DNA of 64,000 bases from Ostrinia nubilalis (Eukaryota; Arthropoda; Insecta; Lepidoptera; Crambidae). Each line of letters starts with the position of its first letter. The first letter of the stretch is position 1. Positions 52,539-60,810 of this stretch are shown piece by piece. Below the pieces are notes generated by a model. That model saw only the letters and a list, made by a program, of their open reading frames with translations. It had not been told where the DNA came from and searched no databases. The position numbers and the translations under genes are program-made. Location: assembly GCF_963855985.1 (NCBI RefSeq), contig NC_087117.1:3855001-3919000 (forward strand). Direction: 5' to 3'.

Positions 52539-55500
52539 TACGCTTTCCCGCTTAAACCTCGCAACCGATTTTGATGAAATTTGGCATAGAGATAGTTTGA
52601 GTCCCGGGAAAGAACATAGGATAGTTTTTATCCCGGTTTTTGAAACAGGGACGCGCGCGATAAAGTTTTTCTGTGACAGACAAAATTCCACGCGGGCGAA
52701 GCCGCGGGCGGAAAGCTAGTGTGTCAATAAAGTTTTTTGTATTTCTATTCTCCAGATAAAAACAACACAGTGGCGACCCTATGCGTCGGGTTCGCTTGCG
52801 AAGCGATGCGCTACTTCACGAGTCGCGGCTGTCGCACCGCGGGCGACGTGCCCGCTCTGCTGAAGCGGTGCGCCGGCGTGGCGCGCGTGGCCCTACGGTG
52901 GGGCCGCGCGATGCATGAGGCTAGATTACATCTAGCTTATACATTAGACGGCGATCGGCTGGCGCTAAAGGTGAGCGTAATAGAGACTAGAGGGACATGA
53001 ATGTGTCAAGCCTATGACCGTTCTGGCTAGGGGCTAGTGTTGCAAAAGGACCCTCATTACAACGACAATACGTCACTACTTCACGAGCCGCTCTACTGAA
53101 GCGATGCGCCGGTGTGGCCCGGGTGGCCCTACGGTGGGGCCGCGCGATGCATGAGGCTAGATTACATCTAGCTTATACATTAGACGGCGATCGGCTGGCG
53201 CTAAAGGTGAGCGTAATAGAGACTAGAGGGACATGAATGTGTCAAGCCTATGACCGTTCTGGCTAGGGGCTAGTGTTGCAAAAGGACCCTCATTACAACG
53301 ACAATACGTCACTACTTCACGAGCCGCTCTACTGAAGCGATGCGCCGGTGTGGCCCGGGTGGCCCTACGGTGGGGCCGCGCGATGCATGAGGCTAGATTA
53401 CATCTAGCTTATACATTAGACGGCGATCGGCTGGCGCTAAAGGTGAGCGTAATAGAGACTAGAGGGACATGAATGTGTCAAGCCTATGACCGTTCTGGCT
53501 AGGGGCTAGTGTTGCAAAAGGACCCTCATTACAACGACAATACGTCACTACTTCACGAGCCGCTCTACTGAAGCGATGCGCCGGTGTGGCCCGGGTGGCC
53601 CTACGGTGGGGCCGCGCGATGCATGAGGCTAGATTACATCTAGCTTACACGCTGGATGGAGATCGGCTAGCGCTTAAGGTGAGAGCAATAGAGACTAAAG
53701 TTGCTTAATGACTGCCAGTTTACTGCAAGAGCTAAGCAAAATGGCGAATAAGTTTTCGGCGAGAACACTTTTGCTAATTTTAATAGTGACGTGTTTCATT
53801 CATTTTTTTTAGCAGTGACAGCGCATATCGCTTAGCGATCGCCATTTTGCTTATAAGTGTGGTATTCTATGCACTGTAACTACCTATTAATAAATAATTA
53901 AGCGCTTACAAGTTCAATTTTCCGCCAAACGCACCATTCTGTATTTAGTGCCAAATCGTCTTTCTTTCGAATAATGCTAATCGTGGGACGTCCACAAGGT
54001 GGACCGACGACATCGTAAAGGTGGCGGGAAAGCGCTGGACGCAGGCCGCTACCAACCGGGTAACATGGAAAGCATTGGGGGAGGCCTATGTTCAGCAGTG
54101 GACGTCCTATGGCTGAGATGATGATGATGAGTGCTAATCAAATTATCTTTTCAGGTGGCAAACATTCCCCTCCGATCAGTGTGGGAGGTCACGATGCGAT
54201 TAGAGTTGGTAGTGGAGGACGCGCGAGAGGTGCCCTGGCCGCGCGCGTGCGACGTGCGCGTGTCGCGCGTCGTGTCCGACGTGCGCGTGCCCGAGCACGA
54301 GGTCAAGCGCGCGCTGGCGGGCCTGCCGAGGGACTGGGGCCACGTGCCGAGGACTGTGTGGTGAGTTGAAGCACACAATACATGATAGTATTTTAGCGAT
54401 TTCGCAAAATGTCATCGCGAATAATTTGGTCACTTTCTCAAACACTCGCAGAAGTCACAACTTTTTTCCTGTATATATTTTTAACAAGCAACAGCTGCTG
54501 TAACTTATTGCAGTTTTGACAAAACGCCTAACCGCCTGTATAAAACCAGGCCTCCGTCACTCGCCTATGCCGGCCGAGATAATTACCTACAGCGCGCGAC
54601 AACTTCAAGTTGCAAATCAGTCCGGGCCGCCACGCGCCTGTTTGCACACGTGTATCTATACACGCTCGGTCGATTATCGTCGCAATCAAGGTTTATTGTT
54701 CCAACAGCACTGTTATTCTTCTTTAATGAAAAATTGTAATATTTAGGAATAATAATTAACTGTAGTGATTTAAATAATAAAAAAAAAAACTACACTTTTT
54801 AAATAAAAATTATTTTGAAATACTTATGACAAAAAACTATAGCAAAAAAATTATTTTAGCTAATAAAAACATTAACTTTACTTCATTACTTCACCGTGTC
54901 TATTTTCCGACACTACACCTTTTAAAACTGTTTGTTTAATTTCGAATTATCGCAACACTGAAGTTTATTAATAGGTACTTCAGAGATAGTACGATTATAC
55001 AAACTTCACTAGATTAAAGTTTTCTAATCGTAAATACAATAAATGCTTCTTAAAATTAAGTTTTTATTTATTTTACTTTGCTCATACAACCCTGACGCTT
55101 GAGCGGTGACGTAGATCAATTCTTAACACAAAAAAAATGCGCTCTTGTGAGCGTAGTAGTAAGGTGCGATTTCGAATGCACCATGTGCGTTGGATATTTT
55201 GCATTATTATTATTACCGTTAAAATGTCGGCATCTGATCCTACACAAAGGAGTGCAATTTCTGTTGCTACTATTATGTATTCTGTGATAAAACTCGTTGT
55301 CGATACTAAAAAGTTAGTAGTCAATAATACAAATCAAAGTCATCGCGTCTGTGTTTCAATTCACTAGCTACGCAAATAACAACCTTAAATCAAGCTATCG
55401 GAACGAACAGCAGTATTGCACATAGGCTATGCAAAATTATAAAATTTCTCCACTCGATTTTAAACCATAATATACAGAATATTTTAAGATCAAATTCGAT

Positions 55501-55657
55501 TGGAGTAATTTGTCATTTTGTGGTGTTCTTTGTTTGTTCTAACCACTGGACAACAAAAAAGAAGTTGAATTCCAAGTAAACAGTTAACTTTTGTTTCAGG
55601 AAAATCTTCAGATACCTCAAAAACAAGACGCGCGAAGACGATCTCCTAGGCGTGTGA
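38051..55657 (+). CDS. KNL1: KNL1 / Spc105R kinetochore scaffold (seven exons)
   Basis: KNL1 is the outer-kinetochore arm of the KMN network; it recruits PP1 and, after MPS1 phosphorylation of MELT repeats, BUB3-BUB1. Exons: 38051-38097, 40425-40562, 41524-47457, 51285-51457, 52756-52970, 54155-54360, 55600-55657; all GT..AG and phase-consistent, giving 2256 residues. Exon 2 holds SSILK (21-25) and RRVSF (RVSF 52-55), the two PP1-docking motifs in the same order and spacing as in vertebrate KNL1. Residues about 380-920 carry 16 or more MELT-like repeats (TIVFDDVASNISFTQ pattern). Exons 4-7 form the C-terminal double RWD domain that binds the MIS12 complex (CEWEASGIDTWSF ... LRWGRAMHEARLHL ... 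VPRTVWKIFRYL). No long coiled coil is seen before the RWD. Family assignment is very firm; exact UTRs are unknown. Confidence 0.93.
38509..38738. mobile_element. hAT-type MITE (TAGGGTTGCCAGG family), copy 2
   Basis: 230 bp, TAGGGTTGCCAGGCGTCC ... GGACCTGGCAACCCTA, flanked by the perfect 8-bp duplication ACCATGGT (38501-38508, 38739-38746). The paralogous block shows the empty site with a single ACCATGGT at 62476-62483. A C10-C11 run lies inside near 38641. Confidence 0.92.
39261..39784. mobile_element. Tc1/mariner-type MITE, 524 bp
   Basis: CACTCGGCATCAAATAAATC + GCACC ... GGTGCGG + TTTATTTGATGTTGAGTG; flanked by TA. Absent from the paralogous position near 63245-63250. No transposase. Confidence 0.82.
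40156..40245. repeat. Three tandem copies of a 30-bp unit
   Basis: AGGCCCACTGATGTCATATC + CACTTCCATT three times without change, 180 bp upstream of exon 2. Copy B of the duplication has only one partial unit near 63428. Confidence 0.85.
40425..40562 (+). CDS. KNL1: KNL1 exon 2 (PP1-docking exon)
   Basis: Acceptor CTCCACCACAG, donor GTAAGT. Encodes RKRRSSILKSQRPPRTPF ... KSRRVSFSRRTGVA. SILK and RVSF are both PP1-binding; a basic patch overlaps the first, as in other KNL1 proteins where it contacts microtubules. Confidence 0.93.
40573..41466. repeat. 33-bp minisatellite in KNL1 intron 2
   Basis: About 27 imperfect copies of CCACAGAGGGCACTGTCCTT + AGAGGACGCTTGT, filling most of the 961-bp intron between exons 2 and 3. 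The unit length is a multiple of three and largely stop-free, which produces long open frames on both strands that are not genes. Confidence 0.9.
41524..47457 (+). CDS. KNL1: KNL1 exon 3 (giant repeat exon)
   Basis: 5934 bp from acceptor TTTGCTTTCAG to donor GTGAGT. Opens EFVTNEATTTWKNLYEEHNK. Contains the MELT-like array (about 42500-44110), three decayed relatives further on (MSVTQSVLVNVLIV near 44206, NVSIVQDMPSNVML near 44615, MSVINTLGNVLIV near 44753), then a long disordered S/K/D/E-rich region with SP and KSP clusters near 46790-47080. The open frame continues 272 bp upstream into the intronic minisatellite, but the acceptor and phase place the exon start at 41524. Confidence 0.93.
42500..44110 (+). 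repeat. MELT-like repeat array in KNL1 exon 3
   Basis: Sixteen units of about 33-38 codons with pattern RRT-[IM]-V-[FY]-DD-x(3,4)-[ND]-I-S-[IFVM]-T-Q-[AV]-[IVL]-P, plus a degenerate seventeenth (NISIAHTVP). Units 11-16 are near-identical in alternating pairs, which indicates recent expansion by two-unit duplications at the 3' end. Confidence 0.88.
47472..48095. mobile_element. Deleted piggyBac-type element in KNL1 intron 3
   Basis: 624 bp flanked by TTAA (47468-47471, 48096-48099) with inverted ends CCCGGCGTCAATGACG and CCCGGCGCCAATGACG (reverse complement). Sub-terminal repeats GGTCATATTGACCCGAGG / GGGTCAATATGACCCGGGG. A tiny start-like frame (MSLLNDPVIMKRC) remains near 47771. It starts 14 bp after the end of exon 3. 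Confidence 0.88.
48425..49047 (+). pseudogene. RTE-type LINE, longest copy (C-terminal part of polyprotein)
   Basis: An open frame of about 200 codons: VVDYYVYLGQTVQLGRSNFE ... LPVMVYGSETWSHT ... RRTKVTDIARRIAKIKWQWA ... [18 protein letters not shown] ... WTSFG, ending at TGGCTGAAACAACAAC. It is the thumb and C-terminal tail of an RTE-clade endonuclease/reverse transcriptase, 5'-truncated, with the catalytic palm missing. It lies in KNL1 intron 3 in the same orientation. Confidence 0.85.
49171..49428. repeat. GC-rich host of the Transib-like insertion
   Basis: GGGAGGCAGTGATTGTAAGG ... GACCCGCTGCCAGCCCGGC continues on the far side at 50757-51010. It is compositionally unlike the surrounding intron and is probably another transposon, class undetermined. 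(CCCTA)-rich short tandem pieces (AGTCCCTA, AGCCCTAG) lie at 49240-49305. Confidence 0.4.
49434..50751. mobile_element. Transib-like fold-back element, 1318 bp
   Basis: Starts CACAGTATGTTATGAGACTG and ends (reverse complement) CACAGTGTGTTATGGGACTG. Arms of about 430-470 bp are nearly complete inverted copies (for example CGTTAACTAATACCATTTAA at left against TTAAATGTTATTAGTTAACG at right). Flanks carry CACCG on both sides (49429-49433, 50752-50756). A GC-rich 5-bp target duplication plus CACxRTG tips is the Transib signature. No transposase is seen in the 300-bp centre. Confidence 0.78.
51030..51237 (+). mobile_element. (GTCT)n-associated MITE, copy 3
   Basis: TACTAATATTAATTATAAAT .. GTCTGTCTGTCTC ... 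GGAAAGCTAGTG, ending 48 bp upstream of KNL1 exon 4. Confidence 0.85.
51285..51457 (+). CDS. KNL1: KNL1 exon 4 (start of RWD domain)
   Basis: Acceptor GTTGTGCCAG, donor GTACGT. Encodes SHECEWEASGIDTWSFRLLH ... LSLDTAHQ, aligning with the DWEVIEW...FTFVYD strand pair of vertebrate KNL1 RWD-N. Very GC-rich. Confidence 0.85.
51541..52110. repeat. Minisatellite in KNL1 intron 4, unit about 30-66 bp
   Basis: Repeats of GGGGCAAGTCATACCCAGCT + TCTGGCCTAGCCTAGGA. In the middle a higher-order unit of about 66 bp alternates the two variants (TTCTGGCCTAGCC and TTCAGGCCAAGG). Confidence 0.88.
52118..52268. mobile_element. Palindromic MITE, copy 2
   Basis: Matches the right half of 33850-34050 (GCGACAGCAATATAATTACG .. 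GATGGGTAGCTTGGGGTCAT); outer tips GGTCTGTGAGCA / TGCTCACAGACC differ from copy 1. Confidence 0.65.
52468..52720 (+). mobile_element. (GTCT)n-associated MITE, copy 4, with expanded microsatellite
   Basis: ACTAATATTATAAATGCGAA ... then GTCT x11 (about 52497-52540) ... GCCGCGGGCGGAAAGCTAGT, ending 36 bp upstream of KNL1 exon 5. Confidence 0.88.
52756..52970 (+). CDS. KNL1: KNL1 exon 5 (RWD linker helix)
   Basis: Acceptor TATTCTCCAG, donor GTGAGC. Encodes KNNTVATLCVGFACEAMRYF ... ALLKRCAGVARVALRWGRAM ... LDGDRLALK, corresponding to the HCRLLGEEIEFLKRWG region. An intact second copy is at 63609-63823 on the minus strand, and 3' halves are tandemly repeated in the following intron. Confidence 0.9.
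52854..53690 (+). repeat. Tandem array of KNL1 exon 5 3' half plus intron, 236-bp unit
   Basis: The segment GCTCTACTGAAGCG ... CTAAAGGTGAGCGTAATAGA ... CGAGCC recurs at exact 236-bp spacing (starts near 52854, 53090, 53326, 53562). The inner copies read as identical to each other. Each has a perfect exon 5 3' end and donor but a deletion and no acceptor. The last copy (53637-53690) diverges and resembles the exon 5 copy at 63609-63823. Confidence 0.92.
53985..54131 (+). mobile_element. RTE LINE 3' tip abutting KNL1 exon 6
   Basis: GGGACGTCCACAAGGTGGAC ... GTGGACGTCCTATGGCTGAG then ATGATGATGATGA. It ends 23 bp before the exon, leaving only branch point, pyrimidine tract and AG. Confidence 0.85.
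54155..54360 (+). CDS. KNL1: KNL1 exon 6 (RWD-C)
   Basis: Acceptor ATCTTTTCAG with a CTAAT branch-like motif at about 54134, donor GTGAGT. Encodes VANIPLRSVWEVTMRLELVV ... AGLPRDWGHVPRTV, aligning with AFAKFEITLFLS...LENNYLKNVVKQIY. Confidence 0.9.
54547..55286 (+). mobile_element. Unclassified 740-bp element, copy 2, with 7-bp target duplication
   Basis: Same ends as 19021-19756 (CAGGCCTCCGTCACTCGCC ... TTATGTATTCTGTG), flanked by ATAAAAC on both sides (54540-54546, 55287-55293). In KNL1 intron 6. Confidence 0.8.
55600..55657 (+). CDS. KNL1: KNL1 exon 7 (C-terminus)
   Basis: Acceptor TTTTGTTTCAG; encodes KIFRYLKNKTREDDLLGV and TGA stop at 55655-55657. Confidence 0.88.
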
Positions 55658-55749
55658 CGTCATCGCTGCATCGTCACAACTCTGTAAATATTGTTCTTTT
55701 ATGTTTGTGAATCTAGAATAACTGTGACCATACATACCTCGAAGTATGA

Positions 55750-55891
55750 CGCCCGTATTCACAAACATTACTATGAGGTCTCATAGTGCGCGTGGACCCA
55801 CAAGGTGACGAATCTATCACAGAGCTCAATTCAACGCTGTGCGTTCGATTTCCTGCTTCACTTACGCAAGCACCGTTTGTGAATACGGGCG
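55750..55891. mobile_element. 142-bp MITE with 3-bp target duplication
   Basis: CGCCCGTATTCACAAAC ... GTTTGTGAATACGGGCG, perfect 17-bp inverted ends, TGA on both sides. A 3-bp duplication fits PIF/Harbinger-type elements. It lies 92 bp after the KNL1 stop, so it is probably within the 3' UTR. Confidence 0.85.
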
Positions 55892-56029
55892 TGAGAATCC
55901 TGTGTAGTTAATACCCTGCTTGTATCTTATCTCGACATATCACTGGTTAAATTCACGGTAAATTCATGTTTTTTAACCCAATGTAATTAATTTAGCCTAG
56001 GGGATACCATGGAAAGAAATCCTACTATC

Positions 56030-56330
56030 CTACTAATATTATAAATGCGAAAGTTTTGTTGTGTTTGTTACTCTTTCACCTAAAAACTACTGAACGGATT
56101 TTAATGAAACTTTACAGTATTATTGTTCATCTTAAACATCAGAATAACAGAAATCACTATAGTATAAAACAAAGACGCTTTCCGCTGTCAGTCCCTATGT
56201 ATGCTTTGATCTTTAAACTACGCAACGGATTTTGATCCGGTTTTTTATATTAGATAGAGAGATTCATGAGGAAGGTTTTTAAGTATTTTAGATACCTGCT
56301 CGAAGCATGGGCCAATGTTTTTACCCGACT
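56030..56330 (+). mobile_element. Relative of the (GTCT)n-associated MITE
   Basis: CTACTAATATTATAAATGCG + AAAG then TTACTCTTTCACC .. CTGAACGGATTTTAATGAAA; no GTCT run; diverges after about 90 bp. Confidence 0.6.
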
Positions 56331-56523
56331 GCGCCAGAAGGAGAGTTATGTTTTCCACAACATTGTTAAACAAGTAAAATAAAATAAAAAACTCATAACA
56401 GTCACAAACTCCAATTATTTTTCGATGGTATTCCCTAGGTTAATAGTAATATTATGAAATGTGCATTTTTTTTGGTGTACCGTCGTTCTACATCCAAAAA
56501 TATATTTTCGTTGTTTGTAAAAT

Positions 56524-56529
56524 AATAAA
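56524..56529 (+). terminator. Possible KNL1 polyadenylation signal
   Basis: AATAAA about 870 bp after the stop, followed by GTGTTAGTTTC. It is the first full hexamer outside simple A/T runs; assignment is weak. Confidence 0.3.
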
Positions 56530-56651
56530 TAAGACTGTGTTAGTTTCAATGTTCAACATTAAGTAAGTTGCGATGATTTCTTAAAAAATGTTTAGACTTT
56601 TTATAAATATATTCATTTTGTGAACGAAATTGATTTGTTTTATTTAACTTT

Positions 56652-56764
56652 CTATGGGCCTCATAAGAAGGCTCAAGGTCACCCAAAGGGCGATGGAGCG
56701 GGCTATGCTCGGAGTTTCCCTGCGTGATCGAATCAGAAATGAGGAGATCCGCAGGAGAACCAAA
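56652..56764 (+). pseudogene. RTE LINE, 5' part of a copy split by insertion
   Basis: ATGGGCCTCATAAGAAGGCT ... CGCAGGAGAACCAAA matches 48674-48782 of the longer copy and continues exactly at 59821. Confidence 0.85.
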
Positions 56765-59700
56765 TAGTCCAGTCAAAATGTCGATTTTTGGACGTCAAAA
56801 CCTAAAGAAACGTTTGAGGTATATTTATGAAATTTGAAGCTGATGTTTATCTTGCAAGTCTCAACACATGAGCCTAATTTGAAGTGTTAATGCACAGTAG
56901 TTTTTGAGTGATGAGGAGTCAAAAGTGGCTCCAATTGATTCGTCTAATGTGCGTTCCCTTCGAGAGGCCACTGTGGAAAACGAAGGTTTCGTATACCTAA
57001 AGATTTAGCAGAACCTCTAAAACAAATGTAGCCAGAATGATAAATTTGTAGGTGTTGTAAGTTGGACGCTACAACCCGCCGAATGTGGTCCCTCAGATGA
57101 ACTATGTCAAATACCAAATTACTGAATCTGACCAAATAAGATGATTTTGATGAATGGTAATATTTAGAAGGTAAATCGTAGGGCTACATACGAAAATAAG
57201 AGCTCTGGACAGTTACTGCAAATAAAGAAAATCCAATCAGACGATGGGCCCTCAGTTCGCCAGTGCACAAAATTTACTTTAATGCTACAAATTGGAACTT
57301 GAGACTAAGTTTCTTTGGTATGGTTTTAATTTTAGCAGAAGTAGCCACAATGCTACCCTGAGAGTACAGAGTTTATATATTCTACTGGTACAGAATAAAA
57401 GCTCTAGTAAAGTGAGCCCTCGGAACACACGCTAAAAACCAATTCCATGATAAATATCTCGCCCAACTCATTGTTTGATAAAAATAGTTTACACCATTTT
57501 ATGTACAAAATTTGCAGTTTAAAATTGTATTAAAATATTTTTGCTGTATAAAGTATTTAAAGAAATATCTTGCTTCTTAAATTCTCCGTAATGATTTTGT
57601 GTATGTTAACCACATTGTCGATTTTTTTAGGAAACTCAAAACTAAAGTATAAGTAGGTAGGTATTCTGTACTATTGCCTAAGAGGTATTTTGAGATAAAT
57701 CCGAGTCTATTGATTTTATTTTAATTAAATAGGTACGACGTAAAAATAATTTTATTTAAAGTACCTACGCATTGTGTGATACGGAATAGATTTAAAGCTG
57801 TGATACAACAAAATCGATTAATGCCGCGATTCATTAATCAATAGCAGTGAATCGTTCGTTCGTTTCAGCCAAAAGAGGTCCACTGCTGGTCAAAGGCCTC
57901 CCCCAAAGATTTCCACAATGGCCGGTCCTGTGCCGCTCGCATCCAGGTACCTCCCGCGACCTTCACCAAATCGTCGGTCCACGCCACGTCTTCCGGCTCG
58001 TCGTCGCCACTCAAGAACGAGCTATGTGCCTAGCCCAAGCTGCCACTTGATTTTAGCGATGCTGCGGGCTATGTCAGTCACTTTGGTTCTCCTACGAAAC
58101 TCCTCATTTCTGATTCGATCATGTAGGGAAACTCCGAGCATAGCTCGCTCCATGGCCCTTTGGGTGACCTTGAGCCTTCATGAGGCCCATAGTAAGCGAC
58201 CACGTATCATATCCGTATACCATCACTGGCAACACACACTGGTCAGTCTTAAATAAACAAAATAAAATAAAAAGTATTTAATTCATAATAATAAATATAT
58301 AGATAACAGTGATCCATAAATGTTAGTAAAAACTTAGGCTAATGTTAGTATCTTATTTCTAAAACCGACCTCGTCCTGCTCAGCATGTGGCCGATCAGTG
58401 GACAATCCCCACTTTCGGCTATCTCCTTCAGTACGCTGTGGCACAGTTCTTAAGACACTGCGGTATTTCGGACGTGAGAATATCGCGAAGCTTCCCGGCG
58501 GACGCTGCCCAGCCGAGTTGAATTCGACGATTGAGTAAAAATCGCCCTGTATACATGGTGATTTTGTTATCAGTATACTTTTTTATTATGCTCTATCTAT
58601 AGAAATGTTTAACAGTACTACTTTATCTTGAATTTTTTTAATCGTGGTATAGGTTGTGTAGGGACACTTTTTCTAGTTATCTATTAATTTTCTGATGTGT
58701 GGTTACCCTAATACGAATATTTTGTTCACACATAAATGAGTCCGTTTTATTTCAAGAAAGGAAATATTTACACACCACACAGATACTTAAGTTTGTACTA
58801 CGAAATGACTACGTTTTTATATTATTATGTGTAAATTAATACACCTTCCACCTTGTCTCTAAATATGATAACTATTTTCTGAAACGTGTGGCCCGAGGGC
58901 TCACTTTACTAGAGCTTTTATTCTGTACTAGTAGAATATATAAACCCTGTACTCTCAGGGTAGCATTGTGGCTACTTCTGCTAAAATTAAAACCATACCA
59001 AAGAAACTTAGTCTCAAGTTCCAATTTGTAGCATTAAAGTAAATTTTGTGCACTGGTGAACTGAGGGCCCATCGTCTGATTGGATTTTCTTTATTTGCAG
59101 TAACTATCCAGAACTCTTATTTTCGTATGTAGCCCTACGATTTACCTTCTAAATATTACCATTCATCAAAATCATCTTATTTGGTCAGATTCAGTAATTT
59201 GGTATTTCACATAGTTCATCTGAGGGACCACATTCGGCGGGTTGTAGCGTCCAACTTACAACACCTACAAATTTATCGTTCTGGCTACATTTGTTTTAGA
59301 GGTTCTGCTAAATCTTTATGTATACGAAACCTTCGTTTTCCACAGTGGCCTCTCGAAGGGAACGCACATATTCGTCTAAATATACGCACAGTCCATTCCC
59401 CTCCCTGGAACTAGGCTTAACATGCTTCCACGTGTCTAAAATATTTGCTCAATGTTGATTTAGTCGATTTTCTCCTGATGGGAACATGTAAGACAAAAAT
59501 AAAATTTCCAATATTACAGACCTTCTAGAGCAGATGCCGCAAAAACTATACAAGATATAGAAAAACTTGACTATCTCACCTGTAGCAAATTGAATAACCT
59601 TTTTTTGGTTCATAGTAGTCATGTCACTAGGACGCATAGTTTCCGAGGATTAAGCGAAAAACCGAAAAGTGGTACCTTTAAACCCCCCTCACCCCGCCGG

Positions 59701-59820
59701 CTCAAGGGCTAAGGGCGGGGACTTTTGCTATGTTCCCCTCCTAACTAGACTAAATAAAGTCCCGAAGTCAGAAATTGTGTTCCATGGATTTCCATCTATA
59801 ATGCTTTATTGACTGGAATA
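56765..59820. mobile_element. 3056-bp element with sub-terminal 474-bp inverted repeats
   Basis: Interrupts the RTE copy between ACCAAA and AAAGTAACC, giving a 3-bp duplication AAA. Tips TAGTCCAGTCAA and (reverse complement) TATTCCAGTCAA. Inside, 56950-57423 and 58893-59368 are inverted copies (GTGCGTTCCCTTCGAGAGGC / GCCTCTCGAAGGGAACGCAC). The spacer contains another RTE LINE fragment. No transposase recognised; family undetermined. Confidence 0.8.
57849..58540 (-). pseudogene. RTE LINE fragment nested in the 3-kb element
   Basis: Minus-strand matches to the family over 57849-58250 (tail with RRxxVTDIARSIAKIKWQL-like reading) and 58450-58540 (QFNSAGQRPPGSF-like reverse), with an unrelated 200-bp interruption. 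Many lesions. Confidence 0.7.
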
Positions 59821-60105
59821 AAAGTAACCGACATAGGTCGCAGAATTGCTAAAATCAAGTGGTAGTGGGCGGGGCACATAGCCCGTAGAGACGATGGCCG
59901 TTGGGGCAGGAAAGTTCTCGAGTGGCGACCACGGGCTGGAAGACGTAGCGTGGGCAGGCCTCCTACTAGGTGGACCGACGATCTGGTAAAGGTCGCGGGA
60001 AGAGCCTGGATGCGGGCAGCGCAGGACCGTTCATTGTGGAAAACCTTGGGGGAGGCCTTTGTCCAGCAGTGGACGTCATTTGGCTGAAAAGAAGAAGAAG
60101 AAGAA
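59821..60105 (+). pseudogene. RTE LINE, 3' part of the split copy
   Basis: AAAGTAACCGACATAGGTCG ... GTGGACGTCATTTGGCTGAA then (AAG)n. Very close to 48780-49047 but with an in-frame TAG where the longer copy has CAG. Confidence 0.85.
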
Positions 60106-60109
60106 CTTT

Positions 60110-60810
60110 CTATTTATGGAAATTGTGTAAAATCCGAAATAGAAGCGATCTGCAACCATCTTTCATTCAATGAAAATTTTAAGGCTGGGTTGCACCATCT
60201 GCTTTTAGCTTTAACAAACGTCAAACATCTGGCAAACTCCATACAAAAAACATCGGATAATGTTATAGTTACAATTAAAGTTAGGTGGTGCATTTCAGCC
60301 TAAATCAATTTTAGCATTTTAAAGAATATGTCGCGATGGGTCGGCCCGAAATTTTAAATTTGAGCCCTCAGCTGTATGGTGGAGGTGGAGGATTCTGTCA
60401 GGATAACGTTATCCTGGTCCGTTTTTCTTGAATCGTTCTTTTGGGGCACAATCGGGCTCGAATATAAGCTATCTAATGGTCTACTTTTCATCCACCTAGA
60501 CCCAACGGTCTATTCCACTTTGATCACCTGGCTTTGATGACCCAGGTGATCAAAGTCCACTTTCAGCGACAATTTAGTGTCCTTCCTTTGATCACCCACG
60601 GATACGATGCCCTGGGTGATCAAAGTGGACTCCAGTTAAATTATTATTTTAGTGTCATTTGATCACCGAACATACAAATCACACCTCCTCTTATACTTAA
60701 TGTACGGACAAACATTGTTCAGGTAAGTAACGCTTTAGAATATTTCATGCCGTAAAAGAATAGATTAATAAAAATCAACCATCTACAATTTCCACGTAGT
60801 GTAAAGATGC
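60110..60810. other. Gene-free spacer with a TTTGATCACC cluster
   Basis: Downstream of UBAC1. Between about 60517 and 60668 the decamer TTTGATCACC or its complement occurs five times in alternating orientation (for example CCACTTTGATCACC and GGTGATCAAAGTGGACT), making a composite palindrome. Confidence 0.5.

Noticed and set aside
57847..58256. Plus-strand open frames of 67 and 112 codons
   Set aside because: Antisense to an RTE LINE fragment whose coding strand is minus.
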